Of a DNA stretch of 64,000 nucleotides, positions 41,210 to 49,463 are shown piece by piece. Within the stretch, counting starts at the first letter, position 1. Each line of letters starts with the position of its first letter. The notes beneath the pieces were generated by a model. It saw only the letters and a program-made list of their open reading frames with translations, did no database searches and had not been told where the DNA came from. The position numbers and the translations under genes are program-made. This DNA comes from Rhynchopus euleeides (taxonomy: Eukaryota; Euglenozoa; Diplonemea; Diplonemida; Diplonemidae), in NCBI GenBank assembly GCA_963210315.1, contig OY723260.1, forward strand, positions 2,170,001 to 2,234,000. Reading direction: 5' to 3'.

Positions 41210-41830
41210 AGTCAGAAGCAGCGAAAAGGGACGAGCGGAGCCGCCAAAGCGCGTGAACAAAAGCAGCGGGGACGCGTGTGTTTTACAGGACCGCCAAAGC
41301 GCGTGAACAAAAGCAGCGGGGACGCGTGTGTTTTACAGGAGCAGCGGGGTGAAGGAACAGCGGTGGTGAAGGACAGCAGAGCGGGTGTGTTTTGAAGGGC
41401 CGCCAAAGCGCGTGAACAAAAGCAGCGGGGACGCGTGTGGTTTACAGGAGCAGCGGGGTGAAGGACCAGCGGTGGTGAAGGACAGCAGAGCGGGTGTGTT
41501 TTGAAGGACCGCCAAAGCGCGTGAACAAAAGCAGCGGGGACGCGTGTGTTTTACAGGAGCAGCGGGGTGAAGGAACAGCGGTGGTGAAGGACAGCAGAGC
41601 GGGTGTGTTTTGAAGGGCCGCCAAAGCGCGTGAACAAAAGCAGCGGGGACGCGTGTGTTTTACAGGACCGCCAAAGCGCGTGAACAAACGCAGCGGGGAC
41701 GCGTGTGTTTTACAGGAGCAGCGGGGTGAAGGACCAGCGGTGGTGACGGACAGCAGAGCGTGTGTGTTTTACAGGGCCGCCAAAGCGCGTGAACAAAAGC
41801 AGCGGGGTGAAGGATCAGCGGGTGTGAAGG
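41210..41830 (+). repeat. Tandem repeats in the VIPER-like leader
   Basis: Seven occurrences of GCCGCCAAAGCGCGTGAACAAA, alternating with GACGCGTGTGTTTTACAGGA and GGTGAAGGA..CAGCGG units, in periods of about 50 and 109 bp. They lie between A1 and ORF1, a position also occupied by tandem repeats in the family-2 element at 48 kb. Confidence 0.85.
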
Positions 41831-41869
41831 AAAGCTAGAGGCGTACGACAAGCAGAGTAGTGAGGAAAG

Positions 41870-42244
41870 ATGGACGTCGACTGGGCTTTGGTCGAGGTGC
41901 CGGCCCTCTCTATGGAGCCCGCAGCGGAGCCGATGCAGCCCCTGCACCGCATCGTGTGCGAAATGTCGGCTCTGGCCTGCCTCACGGGGTATGTGGCACG
42001 TGCCTACTACGAGCACAAGGCGAAGAACATCCCACCCCTCACGTTCTCGGCGTCTCTGCACCAGCGGCTGGTGGGAGAGGCGAATGATGCGCAGGCGAAG
42101 GCGAACCCGCGCCGTTTGGTACCACCGCGTGTGCAACAGGGGGCTGACCCGCGCTACACGCCGTACCCCACCGGGAAGACGGGAAAGGGGGCGGAGCAGA
42201 GGGCAGTGGGAAAGGGGTCGAAAGGGCCCCGCGGGGGACAGTGA
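41870..42244 (+). CDS. VIPER-like ORF1 (gag position), probably rearranged
   Basis: 124 residues from ATG at 41870 to a TGA at 42242-42244. The start (MDVDWALVEVPALSMEPAAEPMQ) matches the deleted relative at 50.7 kb. There, however, the next residues form a Cys/His zinc finger, while here they continue PLHRIVCEMSALACLTG, so the finger-coding part appears to have been lost. The C-terminal part is basic and Gly/Lys-rich. The frame stays open after the TGA straight into the YR ORF, so readthrough fusion is possible. Presumed role: structural or RNA-binding protein of the retroelement particle. Confidence 0.6.
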   Translation: MDVDWALVEVPALSMEPAAEPMQPLHRIVCEMSALACLTGYVARAYYEHKAKNIPPLTFSASLHQRLVGEANDAQAKANPRRLVPPRVQQGADPRYTPYPTGKTGKGAEQRAVGKGSKGPRGGQ

Positions 42245-42376
42245 CTCCAGCAGACCACCCACCCAGGAACCAGCCCAACGCCGCCCACACCATCCCCATA
42301 CGAGTTCATCCTGAAAGAAAAGAAGCAAACCAACAAGGGCCGCCCCCGCATCAAGCAACAACCACTGTCGAGCGAG

Positions 42377-43255
42377 ATGAGGCTGATCATCATGGAGGCC
42401 ACGCAGGAGGCTTTGGGGAACGCACTGTCGAGTTCGTACTGGACGGCTCTGCGCAGGAGCTACGAGAGGTACCGCGAGTTCAGAGAGGAGTGGTGCAGGG
42501 GGGAGGGCCGCACACTACGACACGAGGAGGGGATCACCCTGTGGATCACACACCTGCGGCTCAACGGACTGTCCGCCCCATCGGCGCTGCAATACCTGGG
42601 CAACATCATCGCGAGCCTGCGCCGCTTCGAGTCGTGGGAACAGGAAGGACACGTGCTACGGGACTTCAAGCGAAGCTTGTGCCGCAGCGGGGCATTGAAG
42701 CCAGCACAACAGGCGCACCCCGCGACTCAAGAACAGGCAGCACAGGCAGTGGCTCAGGAACCGCGGCCGCTGGTGCGTCTGGCCGTCGCAATGATGTGGC
42801 ACGGGGCGGCGAGAGCGTCGGATGTGCAACGATTGTCAACGCGGGACATCCAGACGGAAGCAAAGTCAGACCAGATCACCATCGTGTGGACCACCACGAA
42901 GTCGGACCCCTTCCAGCTGGGGAAGACAACGGGTATGTCACTGCCACCGGAGATGCTGAAGATCCTGCGGAGCCGTATGAAAGAGCTAAAGACAGAAGGG
43001 AGCCTGTTTCCCCCGAGCGTGACATACCGATGCATCGCGGCGGCGGTGAAAAGGGTGGATGCCCGATTGACGCCGCACTCCCTCCGGAGGGGGGCCCTCC
43101 ACCATCTGGCACGCAACGGGGTGCCAGTCGAGAAGCTGATGATGCTGTCGCGACATGCGACCCCCGACGCGGTGTTTCGATACATACCAGCAGCAACGAC
43201 ACAGCGTGTGGCAGACACAGCGGCACTGTTCAAAGAGCTGGCCAAGAACGCGTGA
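42377..43255 (+). CDS. Tyrosine recombinase of the VIPER-like element
   Basis: 292 residues from ATG 42377; the frame is open back to the ORF1 TGA at 42242-42244 with plausible protein (PSPYEFILKEKK), so the true N-terminus may lie upstream. It has an N-terminal SAM-like core-binding domain (about 1-100), then the catalytic domain with the R (GAARASDV), the HxxR (HSLRRG), the second His (SRHATPD) and the Tyr nucleophile (VFRYI): the R-H-R-H-Y set is intact. It would recombine circular cDNA into the genome at the split-repeat junction, replacing an integrase. The RT frame overlaps its 3' part. Confidence 0.88.
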   Translation: MRLIIMEATQEALGNALSSSYWTALRRSYERYREFREEWCRGEGRTLRHEEGITLWITHLRLNGLSAPSALQYLGNIIASLRRFESWEQEGHVLRDFKRSLCRSGALKPAQQAHPATQEQAAQAVAQEPRPLVRLAVAMMWHGAARASDVQRLSTRDIQTEAKSDQITIVWTTTKSDPFQLGKTTGMSLPPEMLKILRSRMKELKTEGSLFPPSVTYRCIAAAVKRVDARLTPHSLRRGALHHLARNGVPVEKLMMLSRHATPDAVFRYIPAATTQRVADTAALFKELAKNA

Positions 43256-45183
43256 GACACAGGGGTCCAGAGTTTAGCACACATTTCCCGTACAAAAGGA
43301 GGCGAGACATCACACGTGAACTACGACGGTATGACTACCCGACAGGGGGCAGCGCAGCAGGGGTCGGTGGAGGAAAGGACGGTACCGGCGCGGGGCCCGG
43401 GCCGACTCACAACGATGACCCGACACGCGCAGGGGATCCAGCCGCACAGCCGAGAGAGCGCCCAAAGACATACCACAGGCCTCAGCTCTCCATCCAAGTA
43501 TACCAACCTCCTGAAGAAAACGACAGCTCCGACGACACGGCGGACACCGACTCAGAACACGGACCGGGCATAGACGCCGATCTCTACGGGGAGAGTGTCG
43601 GCGTGCACCACAAAGGACATATCGTGCGACCTGCCCATGAAAGGCAAGACCCATCTGAAGACGACCGCCTTGCTCCGATCTGCGACACGCGCCTCAACCT
43701 GGCGCGACTCCGCGAGCTGGACTCCAACGAGGAACTGCGAGACGTGTTGGACCTCATTACAGACCCCGAAGCCTTCAGAAATGCGTTGCTCCCCGGAGCA
43801 CGCGACCACTTCAGGAACAAGTGGAGGATGATATCACGCCATACATTGAAACATGTCGACGACCTCATCGCCTACGGCGTTATCGCTATAGCCTGTACTC
43901 ATGCGATACTCACCTTACCAGCCTTTACCGTGCCGAAGAAGTCAGGGGGGACACGCTTCATCGTCGACGCACGTACTCTGAACTCGTACATGGCGCGACC
44001 GCCAGACATGAGATTGGACGACATCCTGGAGGTGACGCGCCGCATCGCTGAGTCAACTTGGGTTGTGCTCGCTGACGCGAGGAGCTGGTTCTACCAGTTT
44101 CCGGTGGAGGAGGAGATCCAGCGCTACTTCGGAATCCGCTTCGGGGACAAGCGGGACGAATTTGTGCCAGCGTTTCTGTCGGTGATGTGCATGGGGTGGT
44201 CACACTCACCAGCAATTGCCAACCGGAGTGCGAGGGTGCTCCTCCCTCCAAGAGACGGCATCGTCTGGATAGACAATTTTGTGGTCACAGCCGAGACACT
44301 GGACGAGGTGCAGGCGAAGTACAGGGTCTTCCGCGAAAGGTGCGACTACGTCAACGCGACCCTGAACCTCGACGATGCCGACCACGGGATGCCGACGCAA
44401 CGTTTCTGCACGTTCGGGATCCAGTTTGACCTGGTGGAGCACAGATTCCGCATGGACCCTGCATGGGTGGCGAAGGTGGCACAGCGGGAGGAGCTGGCGG
44501 AGACGTTGGAGGGAACAACAACGCCGCGGAGGGCCTTCCGCATCTTCGGATCCATCGTCTGGCAGTCATACGTCATGCGCGCGCCACTGTGTTTCGCTCC
44601 CGCAATCCTCTCTTTCGTCCGGCGCCTAGGACGCCGGGCGCACGACAACAACGCGGCGTGGGATGTCAACACACGAGTGCCGAACTCAGTGATCCGGGAG
44701 ACAGCAGCACGGATGGAGTTCATGCGCGATAACAATTGGCACCACCAGGCAGACCCAACATCGCGGGCAACGCTGTGGTCCGACGCGTCATCGACGGAGT
44801 GGGCGGCGATACTCGAACTGGGAGAGGAGACGGTCACACAAGGGGTGTTCACCGGGGCAGATCGGGATGCGCACATCTTCCTGAAGGAGGCCTTCGCCGT
44901 GTGGCAAGGGCTACGCATCATCAACTCACAGGACATCGCTGTGACGTGCAACATCGACAACCTCCCCCTAGTATTTTGCATGCGGCGAGGGCACTGCGCG
45001 AACCACAGAGGCAACCTGCTACTGCAGCGCATATTCCTCGTGGCACGGACGAAGCGACTGCGGCTCAACCCCCAGTGGGTGCCAACCGACGAGCAGCGGG
45101 CTGACACCTACACGCGCGGAACACGAGCCGAACGGGCAATCCGCCTCGAGCCAGCACATATACCAACACGCAGCACCACGTAA
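43030..45183 (+). CDS. Reverse transcriptase-RNase H of the VIPER-like element
   Basis: The frame is open far upstream (into the YR ORF); the first in-frame ATG is at 43030, giving 717 residues. A -1 shift from YR is an alternative way in. The first ~230 residues are acidic/low-complexity. The RT core follows (TLPAFTVPKKSGGTRFIVDA, WVVLADARSWFYQFPVEE, CMGWSHSPAIA). The normally YxDD active-site box reads WIDNF (44266-44280), with Asn in place of the second Asp. RNase H follows, with LWSDASSTEW, the FLKEAFA glutamate, CNIDNLPL and DEQRADTYTR (D-E-D-D). The order RT then RNH without a protease or integrase fits DIRS/VIPER elements. Confidence 0.85.
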   Translation: MHRGGGEKGGCPIDAALPPEGGPPPSGTQRGASREADDAVATCDPRRGVSIHTSSNDTACGRHSGTVQRAGQERVRHRGPEFSTHFPYKRRRDITRELRRYDYPTGGSAAGVGGGKDGTGAGPGPTHNDDPTRAGDPAAQPRERPKTYHRPQLSIQVYQPPEENDSSDDTADTDSEHGPGIDADLYGESVGVHHKGHIVRPAHERQDPSEDDRLAPICDTRLNLARLRELDSNEELRDVLDLITDPEAFRNALLPGARDHFRNKWRMISRHTLKHVDDLIAYGVIAIACTHAILTLPAFTVPKKSGGTRFIVDARTLNSYMARPPDMRLDDILEVTRRIAESTWVVLADARSWFYQFPVEEEIQRYFGIRFGDKRDEFVPAFLSVMCMGWSHSPAIANRSARVLLPPRDGIVWIDNFVVTAETLDEVQAKYRVFRERCDYVNATLNLDDADHGMPTQRFCTFGIQFDLVEHRFRMDPAWVAKVAQREELAETLEGTTTPRRAFRIFGSIVWQSYVMRAPLCFAPAILSFVRRLGRRAHDNNAAWDVNTRVPNSVIRETAARMEFMRDNNWHHQADPTSRATLWSDASSTEWAAILELGEETVTQGVFTGADRDAHIFLKEAFAVWQGLRIINSQDIAVTCNIDNLPLVFCMRRGHCANHRGNLLLQRIFLVARTKRLRLNPQWVPTDEQRADTYTRGTRAERAIRLEPAHIPTRSTT

Positions 45184-45493
45184 CCCGCACTCGGCACCGT
45201 ATGATTACATGACCAACCGGTGCGCGAGCACGTCCCTCCGGAAGAGGGTCCTGGGTGTGGAAGCGTCAACGCATCAAACGAAGTATCAACAGTAGAGAAA
45301 GAGCGGCAGAGTTGAAGTGACACTTTTTACGCACACGACTTTCGCGCGGAAAGTGTCATTCAGCTCTGCCAAACGTGCTCTACACACCACCCCCTTCATC
45401 AGGCAAGTGGGTTTGTAAGTGTGTGTGGAAGCGTCAACGCATCAAACGAAGTATCAACAGTAGAGAAAGAGCGGCAGAGTTGAAGTGACACTT

Positions 45494-45860
45494 TTGGGGT
45501 TTTTTGGCCTATTTTTGGCCATTTTCCGCTGCATTTGTTTGATTTTGGGTCGGGAAAGGTATGGCCAGGAAGTGGGAAAAATTGAGGAAAAAGTCGGAAA
45601 TTTTCAGGTTTGCCCATATAAACCATGGGTCACAGATTCCGATTTTTGGGTCAGACTCCAAGTTTGACACAAGGGAAAATAGGCAAAAATTTTCACCTAT
45701 TTTTGGTCACCTAAGGGGGGGGCTTCGCTCCGGGTCACTGACCCAAGCTGACCCAGATTGACCCGGAGCGAAGCCCCCCATTTTCCTAAGGTGAAAAACC
45801 CCAGGGTGACCCAAATTGACCCAAGTTGACCCAAATTGACCCGGAGCGAAGACCCCCATC
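45494..45860 (+). repeat. Flanking direct repeat X/Y, right copy (uninterrupted)
   Basis: Matches 39577-39811 joined to 40912-41051 without the hAT. CTAAGGGGGGGGGCTTCGCTCC at 45710-45732 is the unoccupied target. Y contains direct and inverted TTGACCC / GGAGCGAAG units. The two X/Y copies bracket the VIPER-like element. Confidence 0.85.
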
Positions 45861-45890
45861 GCGTATTATACGTATAATACGTATTTGCCA
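45858..45890. repeat. Short CGTATTATACGTATAATACG palindrome
   Basis: A perfect 20-bp palindrome at about 45862-45881, same sequence family as the ATACGTAT cluster at 37.0 kb. It sits between repeat Y and the ARM copy 6 flank. Confidence 0.7.
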
Positions 45891-46154
45891 TCCCAGCCCC
45901 GCCCCCGCCTGTCTTCCCTCCTGACCCGGGAGTTTCCGTAAACCTGCCTTGCCGCAGTCCTCTGGACCACCACAGGCCTGACGTCCTCTCGGCATGGAGT
46001 GTGCATGCCCTTAGTCCACACCAGGTTCCGTCAAGCACACCTATTCAGGTCCCGCGCAGCGGCACAGACAGACTGTGCTGCCCCGTGCAGCTGTGATGCC
46101 TGTACACAGCCTCTCCAATACAGGTGATTCTTCGTGTCGACACTTCACCACACC

Positions 46155-47588
46155 ATGGCGTGGGTTGCCACCAGCCCTGCTGCTGCTTCTCTCACGGATG
46201 TGGAAAAGAAGGCCGCTGCCCTGCGTGCAGAGAAGAAGGCTGCCATGCGGAAGCGCAAGGGGGCGAAGAGTCATACCGTTGTCGTGCCGACACCGAGTTC
46301 CATCGCAGGGCTTGCGGTACAGCTGTATGCTGGCAGGGAAGACGAGCTCCATGCTGCGACTGCCTTGCGGGTGATGCTGTGTGGTAAGAACCAACCGCCT
46401 GCCGACATGGTGATTGCCGCATCGCCTCCTGTTGTGCCGAAGCTGGTGGAGTTGCTCTCGCACTCCAACCCACAGCTGCAGCTCGACGCTGTGTGGGCAC
46501 TCACCAACATCGCGGCCGGCACCACCCAGCAGACGGCTGTTGTCGTGCAGCACGGCGCACTGCCGCCCATCATCCGCATGCTGTCCAGCTCGAACAACGA
46601 CCTGCAGGAGTACGCCACGATCTGCCTCGGGAACATTGTGCGTAACAACACCAACAGACGCGACATGGTCCTCGATGCCGGTGCCTTGCAGCCCCTCCTG
46701 GCCAGCATGCACGTGGGTGCCCCACTCAGGATGAAGTGTACCGGTGCCTTCGCGCTTTCCCAACTGCTGCGCGGCAAGCCTGCTGTGCGTCAGAGTGTGG
46801 TGCGTGCCGCAGTGCCTGTTCTGTCTCACCTGATCTCTGTTGATAACACACAGGCCGTCATTGACGCGCTGTGGGGTCTGGGCGAGGTGTGCGACGGACC
46901 AGACGACCGCATCCAAACTGTGCTGGACAGTGGTGTGCTACCCCGTGTGATCTCCAAGCTGGCAGATGAAAACTATGACATCTGCTACCCTGCTCTGCGA
47001 ATTGTGGCGAACCTGGTGACGGGGAACAACGATCAGACACAGGCGGTGTTGGATGCCGGTGCTGCACTGTCCATTCGCAAGCTGCTGTCAGTTCCCCAGA
47101 AGAATCAGGTGACGAAGGAGTGTCTGTGGGCCATCAGCAACATTGCTGGAGGGACACCTTCGCAGATACAGCATCTTATCAACCTCGACTTCATGCCGAT
47201 TGTTGTGGATCTCATCACAAAGAAGAAACCTTCCACAGAGGTGATGAAAGAGGCTGTGTTTGTGCTCGCGAATGCGTCAGACCATGGTACCGAGGACCAT
47301 CGCACCGTGTTCTTCGAAGAAGGATTTGTCCCAGCCTTCGTTGCGGTTCTGAAACGTGGGGGCACAAGGTGCGTGGCCACCCTTCGCGTGATTCTGAAGG
47401 GCCTGGAGTTCCTGATGGAGCACGGCACAACCCTGTCGGGGTCTGGGGACAACCCCTGTGTCTCTGCTGCAGTCGACGCTGATATTATGGACGCACTGCA
47501 TGCCTCTCAGCTCAAGGAGGCGGTGGATTTTGCCGAGAAGTGGTTTTCATCAGTTGGTGCCCCTGAAAACGGAATCGCAACTCCGTAA
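46155..47588 (+). CDS. Importin-alpha-like armadillo-repeat protein, copy 6
   Basis: 477 residues from CACCATGGCG, with a 5' flank shared with copy 4. The basic N-terminal segment (MRKRKGAKSH) is present. ARM repeats include ALTNIAAG, TICLGNIVRNNTNRRD (second-repeat Trp replaced by Ile), ALWGLGEVCDGPDDRIQ, ALRIVANLVTGNNDQTQ and CLWAISNIAGG. It is mosaic: the ADENYDIC block is shared with copy 1, the GPDDRIQ block with copies 4 and 5. The penultimate repeat (RGGTRCVATLRVILKG) differs from all others. The C-terminus FAEKWFSSVGAPENGIATP is unique. A family-2 YR element begins about 28 bp after the stop. Confidence 0.85.
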   Translation: MAWVATSPAAASLTDVEKKAAALRAEKKAAMRKRKGAKSHTVVVPTPSSIAGLAVQLYAGREDELHAATALRVMLCGKNQPPADMVIAASPPVVPKLVELLSHSNPQLQLDAVWALTNIAAGTTQQTAVVVQHGALPPIIRMLSSSNNDLQEYATICLGNIVRNNTNRRDMVLDAGALQPLLASMHVGAPLRMKCTGAFALSQLLRGKPAVRQSVVRAAVPVLSHLISVDNTQAVIDALWGLGEVCDGPDDRIQTVLDSGVLPRVISKLADENYDICYPALRIVANLVTGNNDQTQAVLDAGAALSIRKLLSVPQKNQVTKECLWAISNIAGGTPSQIQHLINLDFMPIVVDLITKKKPSTEVMKEAVFVLANASDHGTEDHRTVFFEEGFVPAFVAVLKRGGTRCVATLRVILKGLEFLMEHGTTLSGSGDNPCVSAAVDADIMDALHASQLKEAVDFAEKWFSSVGAPENGIATP

Positions 47589-47989
47589 GAACTACGTAAA
47601 TCGGGGGTGGACCTTCTTTTTTGGTAAAACACACCCCGTGTGGTAGAGAAAATACGGCAAGAGTCTCGGTGGGTCGGAAGAGCAGATGGTTCCCGCAACA
47701 GCTCCCGGGGAGCGGCGGGTATTTCGCATAGGATGCCGGATGTGTGAACACGTTTGTGCGGTTTGCCCTGTGTTGTGTGAACATATGTGTATGTGTGTGT
47801 GTATGCTCCACCCAACCCGACACATTTTCTGTACTTCATTGACAGGTAAGGTCACTCGACACGCGGGGGGGGGGTTTTTTGTGTGTGTTTTTTCTGCCAG
47901 CCGACATCACTAGCGCCAGCGAGAAAAAAAAAATAAAGCGATTTACTAATCGCCAACTCGCGATCAGGCGTTTCCAGGCAGAAAACAGT

Positions 47990-48910
47990 GCGTGCTAGAT
48001 CACGGTTTGTTACGACAGAGCGACCAGAGCAGACTTCGACGCAGGTGCTAGATCACCGCCTTTTACCACAGAGCGACCAGAGCAGACTTCGACGCAGGTG
48101 CTAGATCACCGAATTTTTTACGACAGAGCGATCAGAGCAGACTCGACGTAGGTGCTAGATCACCGCCTTTTACCACAGAGCGACCAGAGCAGACTTCGAC
48201 GCAGGTGCTAGATCACCGAATTTTTTACGACAGAGCGATCAGAGCAGACTCGACGTAGGTGCTAGATCACCGCCTTTTACCACAGAGCGACCAGAGCAGA
48301 CTTCGACGCAGGTGCTAGATCACCGAATTTTTTACGACAGAGCGATCAGAGCAGACTCGACGTAGGTGCTAGATCACCGCCTTTTTACCACAGAGCGACC
48401 AGAGCAGACTTCGACGCAGGTGCTAGATCACCGAATTTTTTACGACAGAGCGATCAGAGCAGACTCGACGTAGGTGCTAGATCACCGCCTTTTACCACAG
48501 AGCGACCAGAGCAGACTTCGACGCAGGTGCTAGATCACCGCCTTTTACCACAGAGCGACCAGAGCAGACTTCGACGCAGGTGCTAGATCACCGCCTTTTA
48601 CCACAGAGCGACCAGAGCAGATTTCGACGCAGGTGCTAGATCACCGAATTTTTTACGACAGAGCGATCAGAGCAGACTCGACGTAGGTGCTAGATCACCC
48701 CTTTTACCACAGAGCGACCAGAGCAGACTTCGACGCAGGTGCTAAATCACCGAGTTTTTTACGACAGAGCGATCAGAGCAGACTCGACGTAGGTGCTAGA
48801 TCACCGCTTTTTACCACAGAGCGACCAGAGCAGACTTCGACGCAGGTGCTAGATCACCGAATTTTTCTACGACAGAGCGATCAGAGCAGACTCGACGCAG
48901 GTGCTAGATC
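47990..48910 (+). repeat. Tandem repeat array, ~53-bp units with two-unit higher order
   Basis: About 17 units. Type a (TTTTACCACAGAGCGACCAG ... CTTCGACGCAGG) and type b (TTTTTTACGACAGAGCGATC ... ACTCGACGTAGG) alternate over much of the array, giving a ~107-bp higher-order repeat; near 48.5-48.6 kb several type-a units run together. Every unit contains GGTGCTAGATCACC. Confidence 0.92.
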
Positions 48911-48914
48911 ACCC

Positions 48915-49463
48915 ATGTCGGACATGCACCCCCACGACATGGACTGGTTGGGGGTGCCAGTCGTGACGGGGTACGGGGATCCGGAAGTGGCAGTGGACAC
49001 CTGCGTGTTCACGCCACACTGCCAGGCGGAGCACACCTCGCGGGGAAGGGGCCATTGCAGCACTTGCGGGCGGGCGGCCTGTAAGACCTGCATCCGGGCT
49101 TTCCTCCCGAAAAACGTGTCTGGGGATTTTGTGCAGGGTTTGGGGGAACCGACGTGGGTGTGCCCGATGTGCGCGATGGAGCAACATCGCGACAATCCCC
49201 CGGGGGACACTCGGGATCCCGACTCCCTGTCCCTCTCGGAGGACCCCCACGACGCGTCGCTGGGGGCGTCGGACGACGAGTCGTCGCTGAGGCAGCCGGG
49301 TGTCGACACACAGGGGGAACTGCGCGCGACGATCGCCGCTTTGGCAAAACGGGTGGACACGCTAGAGCGCGAGAAGCCCCCCCTCCTTTTGCGGATCCAG
49401 CAACTGGAGTTTGAGACTAAAAATCTCAAAAAGCAGCTCCTGCTGAATCCTGCTGAATTATAA
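48915..49463 (+). CDS. Zinc-finger plus coiled-coil ORF of the family-2 element (gag-like)
   Basis: 182 residues from the ATG that follows the last tandem repeat; the frame is open further upstream but only through repeat units. Residues about 29-83 hold a Cys/His cluster (CVFTPHC, HCSTCGRAACKTC, WVCPMC) resembling a RING/FYVE-like cross-brace, matched by the finger in the deleted VIPER relative. An acidic Ser/Asp-rich linker (about 95-130) follows, then a coiled coil (ELRATIAALAKRVDTLERE ... LEFETKNLKKQLL). A finger plus coiled coil suits a retroelement structural protein. Identity beyond that is unknown. Confidence 0.65.
   Translation: MSDMHPHDMDWLGVPVVTGYGDPEVAVDTCVFTPHCQAEHTSRGRGHCSTCGRAACKTCIRAFLPKNVSGDFVQGLGEPTWVCPMCAMEQHRDNPPGDTRDPDSLSLSEDPHDASLGASDDESSLRQPGVDTQGELRATIAALAKRVDTLEREKPPLLLRIQQLEFETKNLKKQLLLNPAEL

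Larger units (their letters stand above)
41072..45495 (+). mobile_element. VIPER-like tyrosine-recombinase retrotransposon with split direct repeats
   Basis: About 4.4 kb. Architecture is A1 (41072-41190), tandem repeats, ORF1, YR, RT-RNase H, then B1 (45257-45326), A2 (45323-45440) and B2 (45428-45495). The A and B units meet in GTGGAAGCGTCAACGCA. This A1-internal-B1-A2-B2 layout is the split-direct-repeat arrangement of Ngaro/VIPER-type YR elements, which lack integrase. The order ORF1-YR-RT and the length match trypanosome VIPER (recalled as about 4.5 kb). All frames after ORF1 are intact. Confidence 0.88.

Noticed and set aside
42241..43029. RT frame upstream of 43030 as genuine protein
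   Set aside because: This part overlaps the well-supported tyrosine-recombinase ORF in another frame and has shadow-like composition.
47990..48910. CRISPR-like array
   Set aside because: The units are contiguous and alternate between two types with no unique spacers, and the window is eukaryotic; it is a tandem repeat.
48687..48914. N-terminal extension of the zinc-finger ORF through the tandem repeats
   Set aside because: The open frame merely reads through repeat units whose number is expected to vary; the ATG at 48915 starts the unique sequence.
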